Below are positions 25,515-34,412 of a DNA stretch of 64,000 nt, in pieces. The DNA comes from UBA4312 sp002394635. Its GTDB lineage: Bacteria > Bacillota_I > Bacilli_A > Erysipelotrichales > Erysipelotrichaceae. The stretch covers positions 24,589-88,588 of the forward strand of contig CAMNHO010000009.1 of NCBI GenBank assembly GCA_946539765.1, written 5' to 3'. Positions within the stretch are counted from its first letter, which is position 1, and each line of letters opens with the position of its first letter. The notes beneath the pieces were generated by a model. That model was given only the letters and a program-made list of their open reading frames with translations. It did not search any database and was not told where the DNA came from. The position numbers and the translations under genes are program-made.

Positions 25515-26827
25515 AGCGGTTTATCAATATTCGATTTATGCTTCTTTCCTTCACTGCTATCTTATTGACAGCACTTTTATGTACACTGGCCTATTATCGT
25601 GTCTTTGCCAATGAAGTGATGCAGGATCTGAAGATTACGACCCACATGCTGGCGGATACCGAAAATATCACATCTACTAAACAGATCGAGACCTATGCAA
25701 GAGACCTGTCAAAAGAAGGAATACGACTGACCTTGATCGATGTGAACGGAAATGTTGTCTTTGATAATGTCGCACCAGTTTCCGGACTGGACAACCATAA
25801 GAATCGTGTAGAAATCGCTGATGCTCTAAAAAACGGACAAGGCAGTTCCATTCGCAGTTCCAACACGATCAATCAATCCAACTTCTATTATGCCATTCGG
25901 CTGCCTGATGGCAGTGTACTGCGAACAGCCAGGGAGACTTCTAGTATTTACAGTATGTTTTCTCACGGCTTTCCGTATATCATCGGGATTGCTCTGGCCA
26001 TTCTGGGCTTATGCTACATCGTCAGTTACTGGATGACCAAAAGGCTTGTGGCCCCCATTGAGACATTAGCTGCTTCTATGGATCATCCACAGCCCATCAA
26101 TACTTATGAAGAACTGGATCCTGTCATTTCCTATATCCAGACCCATCATCAGGCAACCATTGACAATGCCAATATGCGGCAGGAATTCACAGCCAATATC
26201 TCGCATGAGCTGAAGACACCGTTAACGGCCATCTCGGGTTATGCCGAGCTGATAGAAAACGGCCTGACTAATGAAGAAACCACACAGGCTTTTGCACAAA
26301 AGATCCATCATAACGCTAATCGTCTGCTTCGCCTGATCAACGATATTCTGCGTTTATCGGAATTGGATATCTCCCATGCCGAAGATCTGCAATGTGAAAG
26401 TATTGATCTTCTGTCTGTCGCTAATTCCTGTGCCAATCTGCTGGAATTGTCCTGCCGGAAGCATCAGGTCAGTATAAACGTGGATGGCCAGCCTTCTCTG
26501 ATACAGGCCAATCCAAGTATGATGGAGGAACTGATCTACAACTTGTGTGACAATGCCATCCGATATAATCGTCCACAAGGGCATGTCTGGGTACATGTAC
26601 AAGATAAAACCATAACCATCCAGGATGATGGGATCGGGATCCCGAAAGACCAGATTTCCCGCATCTTTGAACGTTTTTATCGTGTGGACAAAAGCCGATC
26701 AAAAAAGACCGGAGGTACCGGTCTCGGTTTAGCCATTGTCAAACATATCGTGGAATTGCATAAGGCTTCCATTCATGTTGAAAGCGATGAAAATATAGGT
26801 ACAACGATTACCGTTGTCTTTCCATAG
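25511..26827 (+). CDS. Sensor histidine kinase (PhoR-like)
   Basis: 438 residues. TM1 (about 10-30) and TM2 (about 157-177) flank an extracytoplasmic sensor of about 125 residues. The DHp helix has FTANISHELKTPLTAISGY, with the phosphorylated His; the N box is LIYNLCDNAIRYN, G1 is IQDDGIGIP, and G2 is TGGTGLGLAIVKH. It is coupled to the response regulator. The context of a PhoU-containing phosphate transporter and a Pho-box array suggests a phosphate-starvation sensor (inference). Confidence 0.95.
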   Translation: MKRFINIRFMLLSFTAILLTALLCTLAYYRVFANEVMQDLKITTHMLADTENITSTKQIETYARDLSKEGIRLTLIDVNGNVVFDNVAPVSGLDNHKNRVEIADALKNGQGSSIRSSNTINQSNFYYAIRLPDGSVLRTARETSSIYSMFSHGFPYIIGIALAILGLCYIVSYWMTKRLVAPIETLAASMDHPQPINTYEELDPVISYIQTHHQATIDNANMRQEFTANISHELKTPLTAISGYAELIENGLTNEETTQAFAQKIHHNANRLLRLINDILRLSELDISHAEDLQCESIDLLSVANSCANLLELSCRKHQVSINVDGQPSLIQANPSMMEELIYNLCDNAIRYNRPQGHVWVHVQDKTITIQDDGIGIPKDQISRIFERFYRVDKSRSKKTGGTGLGLAIVKHIVELHKASIHVESDENIGTTITVVFP

Positions 26828-26850
26828 AGGATATCGATCCTCTATTTTTT
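26825..26850 (+). terminator. Intrinsic terminator of the symporter/two-component operon
   Basis: A perfect 8-bp stem TAGAGGAT / ATCCTCTA with an ATCG loop and six T residues. It overlaps the stop codon of the convergent hydE gene, and on the minus strand there is no T tract. Confidence 0.85.
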
Positions 26851-27888
26851 ATAGTCTCCGCGGTCCACGACGACTTTATATCCGGTATTGCGCACCCGGA
26901 TCTGCATACAGAACATACACTGAGCGCTCTCGTCTCCGGTGCATATCTTGTTGTCATACAGCTTGTAGTATTCCCGGACATCACTTGGAGACAGATTTGG
27001 CATAACGACATTTGCTCCGGCCAAAAAGCCCTTTTCTCTGCCTTTCGGATCAATGGTTCCCAAAGCCGTTGTTGCCGGCAGTAGGACATGGGGAAACATT
27101 AAACGAAGAATCGCCAAAAGACGAACAGTCGACTGACAGTCGGAAGAAGGCATATCTTTAAATGGTGTATCTTTATGCGATATGTACGGACCAATTCCGA
27201 TCATATGTGGTTTCAGCTTCTTCATATACGCCAGATCCTCAATGATATGGTCGATGGTCTGGTATGGTGAACCTACCATGATCCCACAACCGACCTGATA
27301 CCCGATGTCCTTCAGATCCTGTAAACACCGCTTCCGGTTTTCAATGCTCATCGATTCCGGATGCAGCTTGCGATAATGCCCCGGATCCGATGTTTCCTGC
27401 CGCAGAAGATATCGATCGGCGCCGGCATCAAAATACGCCTGGTAGCTCTCTCTGGACTTTTCCCCGATTGATAAAGTGACTGCACAATCCGGTATTTCCC
27501 TTTTGATGGTAGATACGATATCGCAGATTTTTTCATCGGTATACCACATATCTTCTCCTCCCTGCAGCACAAAAGTACGAATACCAAGCTTATACCCTTC
27601 ATGACAACAATAAAGGATCTGTTCCTTAGATAAACGATAACGATGAACCTTTGTATTGCTGCGGCGGATCCCACAGTAGTAACAGTCATTTTTACAGATA
27701 TTGGTAAATTCGATCAGTCCCCGTATATAGATATCTTTTCCATATATTTGTTCTCTGACCTCACGCGCCTGTTCATAGAGATACGCTTCATCCTTTGCGT
27801 CCATTGTCATTAATAACGTTTTCAATTCCCGCCGATCCAGCCATGTATCGCTTCTTAACCTGTTTATCCGTTCTCTATTTGTTTTCAT
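26842..27888 (-). CDS. hydE: [FeFe]-hydrogenase H-cluster radical SAM maturase HydE
   Basis: About 348 residues. It is a radical SAM enzyme with the cluster motif CKNDCYYC (CxxxCxxC) in EFTNICKNDCYYCGIRRSN, then the HydE/BioB-type barrel (LQGGEDMWYTD, GIMVGSPYQT). HydE takes part in building the azadithiolate-bridged diiron part of the H-cluster. The start may be 27888 or an in-frame ATG at 27897; both overlap the end of hydF. It is the last gene of a thirteen-gene operon of maturation and nitrogenase-like genes. C-terminal cysteines are present (CTGDESAQCMFCMQ), so an auxiliary cluster is possible. Confidence 0.93.
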   Translation of the reverse strand: MKTNRERINRLRSDTWLDRRELKTLLMTMDAKDEAYLYEQAREVREQIYGKDIYIRGLIEFTNICKNDCYYCGIRRSNTKVHRYRLSKEQILYCCHEGYKLGIRTFVLQGGEDMWYTDEKICDIVSTIKREIPDCAVTLSIGEKSRESYQAYFDAGADRYLLRQETSDPGHYRKLHPESMSIENRKRCLQDLKDIGYQVGCGIMVGSPYQTIDHIIEDLAYMKKLKPHMIGIGPYISHKDTPFKDMPSSDCQSTVRLLAILRLMFPHVLLPATTALGTIDPKGREKGFLAGANVVMPNLSPSDVREYYKLYDNKICTGDESAQCMFCMQIRVRNTGYKVVVDRGDYKK

Positions 27889-29047
27889 AAAACACATCCA
27901 GACACCGGGAAAGAATTCCCTTCATAGCCGCAATCGCAATGCCATAATTGATTATAGGAACGCCTTGTTCTAATGTTCTTTTTTGTCGGCTTTGCATCTC
28001 TTTTTCATTCAGTGTACACCCACCACAATGAATGACAAGGCGATAATCTGTCAGATCCTGTGGATAGGTTCGTCCCGATGTAGTATCGATCTGTACCTTT
28101 GCGTCGGTATACGCATGGATCCATTGCGGAATCTTAACGGTACCAATATCGGCACACTGCCGATGGTGTGTACAGCCTTCACTGATCAGTACACGGTCAT
28201 GATCCTTTAGCTCCGATAAAACCTCTACAGCCTTTACAGCCGATTCCAACAGACCTTTGTAGCGAGCCATCAGAATAGAAAAAGATGTTAACCGAATATG
28301 AGAAGGAACCATTTGATCCACCACATCAAAAATCTGACTGTCGGTGATCACCAAGGAAGGCTCCAGTCTTTCCAGTACCGCTTCCAGCTCGGTTTCCTTG
28401 CAACAAACCGGTACAGCACCTGTATCCAGACAATCCCGGATCACCTGCTGCTGAGGCAGAATGATCCTGCCTTTTGGAGCCGATTCATCAATGGGAATGA
28501 CCAAGACCACAAAATCATTCGGTTTAATGAGGTCCGATACTAAAGGCCTTTCTTTTTTCTTCGGCGATAATGCGGCCAGCATTTCCTTCAGTTCCCGGAT
28601 ATGATAGCCCGTTAAAGCGCTGACTGCCAGATCGCCCTTTGCGACCGGTTCGATCAGATCGGCTTTATTGACAACCACGAGCGTCTGGATTTCCCTTTCT
28701 TTCAAGTCCCTGATCAAGGCTTTGTCGGCATCATCCATTCCCGTTGTTCCATCAATGATCACAACACCGATGTCACAATGATCCATCACTTCCCGTGTCT
28801 TTTGCACCCGTTTCTGACCTAGTTCTCCCTGGTCGTCATAACCAGGAGTATCCATGATCAATACCGGCCCCAACGGTAAAAGTTCCATCGCTTTATAAAC
28901 CGGATCGGTCGTTGTCCCTTTGATATCAGATACAACCGAAAGCTCCTGGTCTGTCAGGGCATTGATGAGGCTGGATTTACCGGCATTTCGTTTTCCGAAA
29001 AATCCAATATGGATCCTATGACTGGAAGGTGTGCTATTTAATCCCAT
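27875..29047 (-). CDS. hydF: [FeFe]-hydrogenase H-cluster maturation GTPase HydF
   Basis: 390 residues from the ATG at 29047, which has AAAGGA 8 nt upstream; the longer frame starts at a TTG inside the preceding gene. The N-terminal Era-like GTPase has GKRNAGKSSL, DTPGYDDQG and VVNKADL. The C-terminal scaffold domain has the cluster ligands CTHH and, about 50 residues later, HCGGC, the canonical HydF signature. HydF carries the diiron precursor and passes it to HydA. It sits between a nitrogenase-like gene (10-bp overlap) and hydE. The hydrogenase it would serve is hydCBA at 10.8-15.0 kb. Confidence 0.95.
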   Translation of the reverse strand: MGLNSTPSSHRIHIGFFGKRNAGKSSLINALTDQELSVVSDIKGTTTDPVYKAMELLPLGPVLIMDTPGYDDQGELGQKRVQKTREVMDHCDIGVVIIDGTTGMDDADKALIRDLKEREIQTLVVVNKADLIEPVAKGDLAVSALTGYHIRELKEMLAALSPKKKERPLVSDLIKPNDFVVLVIPIDESAPKGRIILPQQQVIRDCLDTGAVPVCCKETELEAVLERLEPSLVITDSQIFDVVDQMVPSHIRLTSFSILMARYKGLLESAVKAVEVLSELKDHDRVLISEGCTHHRQCADIGTVKIPQWIHAYTDAKVQIDTTSGRTYPQDLTDYRLVIHCGGCTLNEKEMQSRQKRTLEQGVPIINYGIAIAAMKGILSRCLDVFYENK

Positions 29048-30165
29048 TTCAGACCATCCTTTCCCCAATAATTAATCATATCATTTAAGTATAATCGTCC
29101 AGATAGGGCAAAATGTGGGACTTTTACCCATTTTTTATGATTTTTTGAAATATATTGAAACATCGGATCGCCGATGACGGTGTCATAGTGCAGTGCCTGT
29201 TCCATCGTTTCTTCATCCAAAGCGATGCATGTCTCTTTTAAACAAGCTCGATGATCTTTCTCTGTTGTACAGATGACCTTCACCGGCTGCCGATAAGTAA
29301 GAAACCAATCCATGGCTATCGAATGAGCTAAGACCGGTTCCCCGATGACAGTTGTCTTTGCGTTTGTCTGGATCAAGTTTTTATACATTGTCTGATTCTC
29401 ATGGTCATGAACTGCCTGCTCCATCTTTTCAAACACCAGATCCTCGCAGGCTCCTACAGGTACTCCCAAAACATAAGGGATCCCACAGGATCTCCAAAGT
29501 ACTTCCGCCGCTTGTAAACCACTTGATGAGATAACCAGGTTACACGATGCCTGTCCCGCTGTGGCAATTTCTTCCAACGAACAATCCATCAGCCAGCATG
29601 ACTGCACATGCCATCCATGAGCTTCGATCCTCTTTTTCAAAGAAGAAACACTCTCTGCATGTGTATAGTCCAGTGGCGTCATTCCCAGAATGTTTACGGT
29701 TTTTTCCCGTGTATTACCTTTTTTTACAAATTGTGTGGCAACCATTTCCATCGCTCGGCTGGCTCCTACTGTATAATCATGCATACCGTTGGTCTTCACA
29801 TACGTACAATCTAAAGACAGCTGTTTTTCCAGGATCCGACAAATTCCTTTAAAATCCGTTCCGTTTAAATACGGTATCGGTGAATTCACCAAGGTGATAA
29901 AACGCGGATGCAGCTGTTTTGCGGCCATAAGAATATCCTCGATAAACTTTTCATCATTTCCTAGAATGGCATCTCTTTCCTTTAATCCGGAAATAAATAT
30001 GAGGCTTTCCTGATCGTACCAACGGATCTCATCGTGCGTATTATAGGTGGAATTACAACCGGAAGGATCATGGATCACCACCATGCCGCCCAATTCATAA
30101 AGGGCCGAACAAACACCGGATACATCTCCGGTATACACGGGCAATATTCGATAACTTCGTTTCAT
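29038..30165 (-). CDS. Nitrogenase component 1-like protein, pair B smaller subunit
   Basis: 375 residues from the ATG at 30165, which overlaps the stop of its partner as ATGA. It is a NifD/NifK-type oxidoreductase fold. The N-terminal region ELGGMVVIHDPSGCNSTYN carries a Cys in the place of a P-cluster ligand. It is clearly paralogous to the pair A smaller subunit (shared GG-IVI-D-xGC, DEIRW/DEPRW, GLKERDAILG/GLRDMDAIFG and a final PHFALSG/PHFAVSG). I see no other nif or bch genes, so it is not a standard nitrogenase or chlorophyllide reductase. It probably forms a complex with the product of 30162-31472. The function is unknown; maturation of a hydrogenase-type cofactor is inferred from the operon. 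Confidence 0.8.
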   Translation of the reverse strand: MKRSYRILPVYTGDVSGVCSALYELGGMVVIHDPSGCNSTYNTHDEIRWYDQESLIFISGLKERDAILGNDEKFIEDILMAAKQLHPRFITLVNSPIPYLNGTDFKGICRILEKQLSLDCTYVKTNGMHDYTVGASRAMEMVATQFVKKGNTREKTVNILGMTPLDYTHAESVSSLKKRIEAHGWHVQSCWLMDCSLEEIATAGQASCNLVISSSGLQAAEVLWRSCGIPYVLGVPVGACEDLVFEKMEQAVHDHENQTMYKNLIQTNAKTTVIGEPVLAHSIAMDWFLTYRQPVKVICTTEKDHRACLKETCIALDEETMEQALHYDTVIGDPMFQYISKNHKKWVKVPHFALSGRLYLNDMINYWGKDGLKWD

Positions 30166-31472
30166 ATGCAGCTGACACACCCCAATCCTTTGCGTACCAC
30201 CAGATCTTTGGTATCTTTTTCGTTTATAAAGGCTTCCTCTAAAAGATCTGCCAGATGGATCATCCCGGATACGCCCCAGGTTCCTCCATTATCAATACAG
30301 TTGACAAAGTGTTTTGTGTGATTGAAATATGCCGCTTTGGGGCCGATGGCCAATACATCCGGTTTCTCTTTGGCAGCTAGCCGCATGCCCGGCTGCACCG
30401 TCGATGAAACAATCAGATCCTCTGCGTGTTTCTGAAGCCAGATAAAGTCTTCCTTCTCTTCCGTATTCATCCGATCCACATAAACTCTTTGTACATGAAA
30501 TCCATGTTCAATGAGAAAACGTGTCAGGCTCAATACATGCGTATAAGCTAAATAATCAACTTCTATCGGGGCATCCCCGATGACTTCTTTTACTTGTTTC
30601 CATCGGTTTTCACATTCTTCTACCGATAATTTCATGGTAGGAACGGAAATCATCCCACAAAGGGTATCCATACTCTTTTGTAAACGGTCATAATCCCATA
30701 CAAACGGAAGATACAAATAGGGTCTTTGGACCCGTCGGGCATATTTTTGAATGGCCGGCAGTCCGGTCGGCGTTAAAATCAAAGACAAGGCCCCTTTCCC
30801 TAATCGACAAAACTGCGAAAAGCTCTCGGTCCTGGTCGGTTCACAAACTTCTATCTGATGACGTTTCAGCCATGTAATCAATTCACAGTCCGCGGATGTC
30901 GGAAGATTTTCTGTCAGTATATTGACCTGTTTGGGTTCGATTGGATCATCCGCAAGCAGATCCAACGTGGCCATACGCAGCTTTTGGTCTGGTGTCAGGC
31001 CCTGTTTCTGCATAATAGGATCCATCCATCCATTCACAAAGCGGATATCCGGATACCGGTTTTGCAGCTGTTCAAAGATCACCTTGCTGCGAGCCCCTAA
31101 AAAATGATGTACACAAACAAGAAATACGATCATAACAGCCGGATGCGCATCCAGCTTATCAATGACATCGCAGACTCCCTGGATCGTACATTGTTCCAGG
31201 TCACCGTCAATTATATCCTTTGGATCCAATACCACACTGTGAAAACGATCCAACGCATCCATCTCGGCTGCCGTCATGACCACACCCCGCATACAGTTTT
31301 TCCCGCATACATAAATCTGGTGGGATTGGGGAATCAGCATACCGATATGAACGATATTCCATGTTTCATGCACCATCGCATTGTATTCTAAATGATCCCC
31401 GAAAGGTTGGGGAAATCCGGCCAAACGGATGGTCGTCTCAATATTCGGATCACGCAATCCGAGCAAGCTCAT
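30162..31472 (-). CDS. Nitrogenase component 1-like protein, pair B larger subunit
   Basis: 436 residues. The start at 31472 (MSLLGLRDPN) overlaps the stop of the TM1266-like gene as ATGA; a longer frame to 31535 lies within that gene. It has the three-subdomain appearance of NifD/NifE proteins. IYVCGKNCMRGV and, about 85 residues later, IVFLVCVHHFLGA align with the PGCC and CITCVDAL segments of the pair A larger subunit, so cluster-ligand cysteines seem conserved. The C-terminus ends CVSCI. It is coupled to the pair B smaller subunit. The sequence is divergent, and the substrate is unknown. Confidence 0.78.
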   Translation of the reverse strand: MSLLGLRDPNIETTIRLAGFPQPFGDHLEYNAMVHETWNIVHIGMLIPQSHQIYVCGKNCMRGVVMTAAEMDALDRFHSVVLDPKDIIDGDLEQCTIQGVCDVIDKLDAHPAVMIVFLVCVHHFLGARSKVIFEQLQNRYPDIRFVNGWMDPIMQKQGLTPDQKLRMATLDLLADDPIEPKQVNILTENLPTSADCELITWLKRHQIEVCEPTRTESFSQFCRLGKGALSLILTPTGLPAIQKYARRVQRPYLYLPFVWDYDRLQKSMDTLCGMISVPTMKLSVEECENRWKQVKEVIGDAPIEVDYLAYTHVLSLTRFLIEHGFHVQRVYVDRMNTEEKEDFIWLQKHAEDLIVSSTVQPGMRLAAKEKPDVLAIGPKAAYFNHTKHFVNCIDNGGTWGVSGMIHLADLLEEAFINEKDTKDLVVRKGLGCVSCI

Positions 31473-31732
31473 TGTCCGACCTCTTCGGTAATCACATTGG
31501 AATAGGCCGTTTTGGTACTGATTCCCGGTAAACAACCAATTTTACCGGAGATGGCGCTGATCACATCCTGTGGAGCATCCAGAGCAACACTGATGATATT
31601 GATGCCTTTTTCACGATAAGGGATCCCCATGCGGCCAATAATATATTTTGATGCTTCATGTAGAATTTCATTCAGCTCACTGACGGCACTTTCCTGTTCC
31701 ACAATAATGGCAATAATCGCAACTCTTGTCAT
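31469..31732 (-). CDS. TM1266-family iron-only hydrogenase system protein
   Basis: An 87-residue protein of the small ACT-like/NikR C-domain-like TM1266 family, widely found beside hydE, hydF and hydG (MTRVAIIAIIVEQESAVSEL, IGRMGIPYREKGINIISVAL, GKIGCLPGISTKTAYS). It is annotated in databases as a putative regulator of the [FeFe]-hydrogenase system, though it lacks a DNA-binding domain, so a metabolite-binding or assembly role is possible. Its presence links the nitrogenase-like genes on both sides to hydrogenase maturation. It is coupled to the pair B larger subunit. Confidence 0.9.
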   Translation of the reverse strand: MTRVAIIAIIVEQESAVSELNEILHEASKYIIGRMGIPYREKGINIISVALDAPQDVISAISGKIGCLPGISTKTAYSNVITEEVGQ

Positions 31733-31745
31733 ATGAATATCCTTT

Positions 31746-32147
31746 CTACGCCTTGTTCTTTCTCCATTCTGCGTACGCTTTCAGTTCCGGGTCTACAAAT
31801 GTCAAGGCTACCCCCAGAACCGCAATATCATCCAAAAAACCGATAAACGGAATATTATCCCGGATCAGGTCTTTCCTTTTCACAACATAAAGGAACGCAC
31901 TGATCATCGTAATGATCACTTTCGCAGATACATCGGTATACTCCTTAGAAATATAGCTTTTGACCATTGAAATCATCAATGGAATATTCGCCAGTACTTG
32001 TCCACCGACGGGCACTTCCTTGAGCTCTTCTTCCATCTTTATCAGCAGTTCATCGACTTTTTCAGGATGGTTCAACAAATCCTGCGCCTGTCCTTTTCCG
32101 TTCTCAATTACTTCTTTTATCTTTTCTGTATCAAAAAATTCTGTCAT
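31746..32147 (-). CDS. DUF1232 (YkvA-type) protein
   Basis: 133 residues. The C-terminal half holds the DUF1232 motif: KVIITMISAFLYVVKRKDLI, then DNIPFIGFLDDIAVLGVAL, a short amphipathic membrane-associating segment. The N-terminal 65 residues form a charged helix. The function of the family is unknown. It lies in the middle of the maturation operon, 21 bp after hypE and 13 bp before the TM1266-like gene, so it is probably co-expressed with them. AAAGGAAAAG lies before the ATG. Confidence 0.8.
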   Translation of the reverse strand: MTEFFDTEKIKEVIENGKGQAQDLLNHPEKVDELLIKMEEELKEVPVGGQVLANIPLMISMVKSYISKEYTDVSAKVIITMISAFLYVVKRKDLIRDNIPFIGFLDDIAVLGVALTFVDPELKAYAEWRKNKA

Positions 32148-32168
32148 GATCTTTTCCTTTCTTTTTGA

Positions 32169-33167
32169 TCAACAAATACGTGGCAGTAATTCATTGCCTG
32201 GTTCCGGCAAGATAGTTTCTGCTCCGATTTCTGTTTTCATCACAACTCTTTGCGGATATGCATCCGTCATTTCCCCGATGATGGCGGCATTTTGTCCATG
32301 TGAGCACTGTTTCAATGCGTGTAATACGCTTTGGGCATCCTCGGGCGATACGATCATCACCATGGTCCCCTCACAGGCTAAGTACAAAGGTTCCAATCCC
32401 AATAGACCACAAACGCCTTTGACAGCCCCTTGTACCGGGACATCTTCATAGAATAAGCGAACACCAAGATTGCTCTGGTGAGCAATTTCATACAGAACCG
32501 TGCCCACACCACCTCTTGTGGCATCCCGGATCACATGAACATCGGCCTCCTGAACCGCTTTGACCTCTTCCCACAAAGGGGCACAATCGCTTTTTACATC
32601 GGCATCGATCCCATAATCATCCCGCTCTAACAGAATGGTACACCCATGACGTCCGACATCACCGGTAACCAGGATGACATCCCCATTTCGGGCATTGGCT
32701 CCGGACAAATTCTTTCCTTCCGGGATCTGTCCGACACCGGTCGTATTGATAAAGATACCATCTACCTGCCCTTTTCCGGCCACCTTGGTATCCCCGGCTA
32801 CGATCTGTATTCCGACTTCTCTTGCTGTATCCGCCATCGCACAAACCACTGTTTCCAGATCCTGGATGGAAAAGCCTTCTTCAATCACAAATCCACAGGT
32901 CATATAGAGTGGTTTGGCCCCCATACAGGCCAGATCGTTCACCGTTCCACAAACGGCCAGCTTTCCTATATTTCCTCCGTTAAAGAAAGCAGGAGATACA
33001 ATAAAGCTGTCGGTACTCATAGCCAGTTTGCCATGTACCACAGGAAGAACCGCTGCATCGTCAGCTGTTAAATAAGGATTATCGAAGTGTTTCTTGAAGA
33101 TCTTCTCAATCAGCCGGGACGTTTGTTTTCCGCCGGATCCATGAGCTAATGTCACTGTTTGATTCAT
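32169..33167 (-). CDS. hypE: Hydrogenase maturation carbamoyl dehydratase HypE
   Basis: A 332-residue PurM-like protein. It starts MNQTVTLAHGSGGKQ and ends in LLPRIC, the conserved C-terminal Cys that HypF carbamoylates and HypE dehydrates to a thiocyanate. That thiocyanate gives the CN ligands of the Fe(CN)2CO unit on HypCD. DRGGVGT-type (RDATRGGVGTVLYEIA) and GDVGRHG motifs are intact. It overlaps hypD as ATGA. HypA, HypB and [NiFe]-hydrogenase subunits are not seen in the window; instead the gene sits with hydE/hydF and nitrogenase-like genes. Confidence 0.97.
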   Translation of the reverse strand: MNQTVTLAHGSGGKQTSRLIEKIFKKHFDNPYLTADDAAVLPVVHGKLAMSTDSFIVSPAFFNGGNIGKLAVCGTVNDLACMGAKPLYMTCGFVIEEGFSIQDLETVVCAMADTAREVGIQIVAGDTKVAGKGQVDGIFINTTGVGQIPEGKNLSGANARNGDVILVTGDVGRHGCTILLERDDYGIDADVKSDCAPLWEEVKAVQEADVHVIRDATRGGVGTVLYEIAHQSNLGVRLFYEDVPVQGAVKGVCGLLGLEPLYLACEGTMVMIVSPEDAQSVLHALKQCSHGQNAAIIGEMTDAYPQRVVMKTEIGAETILPEPGNELLPRIC

Positions 33168-34201
33168 AGCGCACCTCCATATAGATAGAATGCCGAACAG
33201 GCGCCTTCATCCGAAACCATACACGCACCGATCGGATGCTCCGGTGTACAACCACGTCCGAATACTGGACAATCTGTTGGTTTGCACTGACCCTGCAGCA
33301 CCTGACCACATCGGCATACCGGGTTTGGTTTTCCTTCCACCTTCGGCAAATTGTATTTCAAACGGGCATCCCATGCGGCATATTCCGACCGTAGCCGCAT
33401 ACCCGAATCCTTCATCTCACCGATCCCTCTCCAGAGAGCATCACAAGGCTCCATCACCTGGTGGATCAGATGTACCGCTGCCGGATTCCCTTCCGGTTTC
33501 ACGATCCGCGGATAACAGTTTTCAAAGAAAGGCTTTCCTTGCTGAAAACGGGTCACAGCAACTGCCAGAGCGGTAATCAGTTCTTTGGTGGTAAAGCCGG
33601 CAACCACACCGCTAATTCCTTCTTCTTTCATCTGCTCACAGATCTTTGTACCGGTGATGGCGTGAACATGTCCCGGATATAAAAACAGTTCGCACGCATC
33701 TTTCATGGCGCGGTAGGCCTGTGGCATCGTCTTATTGGCTGTCAGCAGAGAATAGTTATCAACCTTTTCCTGCTTGGCCTGCCATACGGTCAAACAGCAA
33801 GCCGGGATGGTTGTCTCAAAACCAACCGATAAGAAGACCACCTGTTTCTCCGGATTTTCCTTTGCGTACGCCAACGCATCCATCGGCGAATAGACAATTC
33901 GAACATCTGCTCCCTGCGCTCGCATTGAAGCCAGGCTTTGTCGAGTTCCCGGCACGCGAACCAGATCTCCGAATGTGCAGATGGTACATCCATGTTCTGT
34001 CGCCAACAAAATGGCTTCATCAATAAAGTCCACCGGTGTCACACAGACCGGGCACCCCGGTCCGGAAATCAATTCAATGGTTTCCGGCAGAACTTTCCGA
34101 ATCCCCTTGCGAAAGATCTCATGGGTATGTGTGCCACATACCTCCATGATCCGCAATGTAGGACCTTGATAGCCTTGTACGATTTCCAACGCTTGTTTCA
34201 T
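33164..34201 (-). CDS. hypD: Hydrogenase maturation Fe-S protein HypD
   Basis: 345 residues. HypD holds the iron and the redox thiols on which Fe(CN)2CO is built together with HypC. Conserved motifs are CGTHTHEIFR, SGPGCPVCVTP, and a C-terminal cysteine cluster (CRCGQVLQGQCKPTDCPVFG, CTPEHPIGACMVSDEGAC) for the [4Fe-4S]. The start overlaps the hypC stop (TAATG), and the end overlaps hypE. All catalytic cysteines appear intact, so the protein should be active. Confidence 0.97.
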   Translation of the reverse strand: MKQALEIVQGYQGPTLRIMEVCGTHTHEIFRKGIRKVLPETIELISGPGCPVCVTPVDFIDEAILLATEHGCTICTFGDLVRVPGTRQSLASMRAQGADVRIVYSPMDALAYAKENPEKQVVFLSVGFETTIPACCLTVWQAKQEKVDNYSLLTANKTMPQAYRAMKDACELFLYPGHVHAITGTKICEQMKEEGISGVVAGFTTKELITALAVAVTRFQQGKPFFENCYPRIVKPEGNPAAVHLIHQVMEPCDALWRGIGEMKDSGMRLRSEYAAWDARLKYNLPKVEGKPNPVCRCGQVLQGQCKPTDCPVFGRGCTPEHPIGACMVSDEGACSAFYLYGGAL

Positions 34202-34410
34202 TATCGCAGGCTCTCCATCAGTTGATCCGTTTCTTCAATATCATTGCCATCAATTTTAGCAATGGCAGTACCGGCATGTACCATCACATAGTCACCCGGC
34301 TCCAGGTCCTCCAGAAATAAAGAAGAGATTTCTCTTTTCGCACCGGAAGCATCGACCAACGCGGTTCCCTGATTGACTTTTAATACTTTTGCGGAAATTC
34401 CCACACACAT
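34201..34410 (-). CDS. hypC: Hydrogenase maturation chaperone HypC
   Basis: A 69-residue OB-fold chaperone. The essential N-terminal Cys2 is present (MCVGISAKV), and the conserved His is in GDYVMVHAGTAIAKI. It carries the iron unit with HypD and normally hands it to the [NiFe]-hydrogenase large subunit. No such subunit is in the window, so its client is an open question. It lies 2 bp after hypF and is coupled to hypD. Confidence 0.96.
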   Translation of the reverse strand: MCVGISAKVLKVNQGTALVDASGAKREISSLFLEDLEPGDYVMVHAGTAIAKIDGNDIEETDQLMESLR

Positions 34411-34412
34411 AT

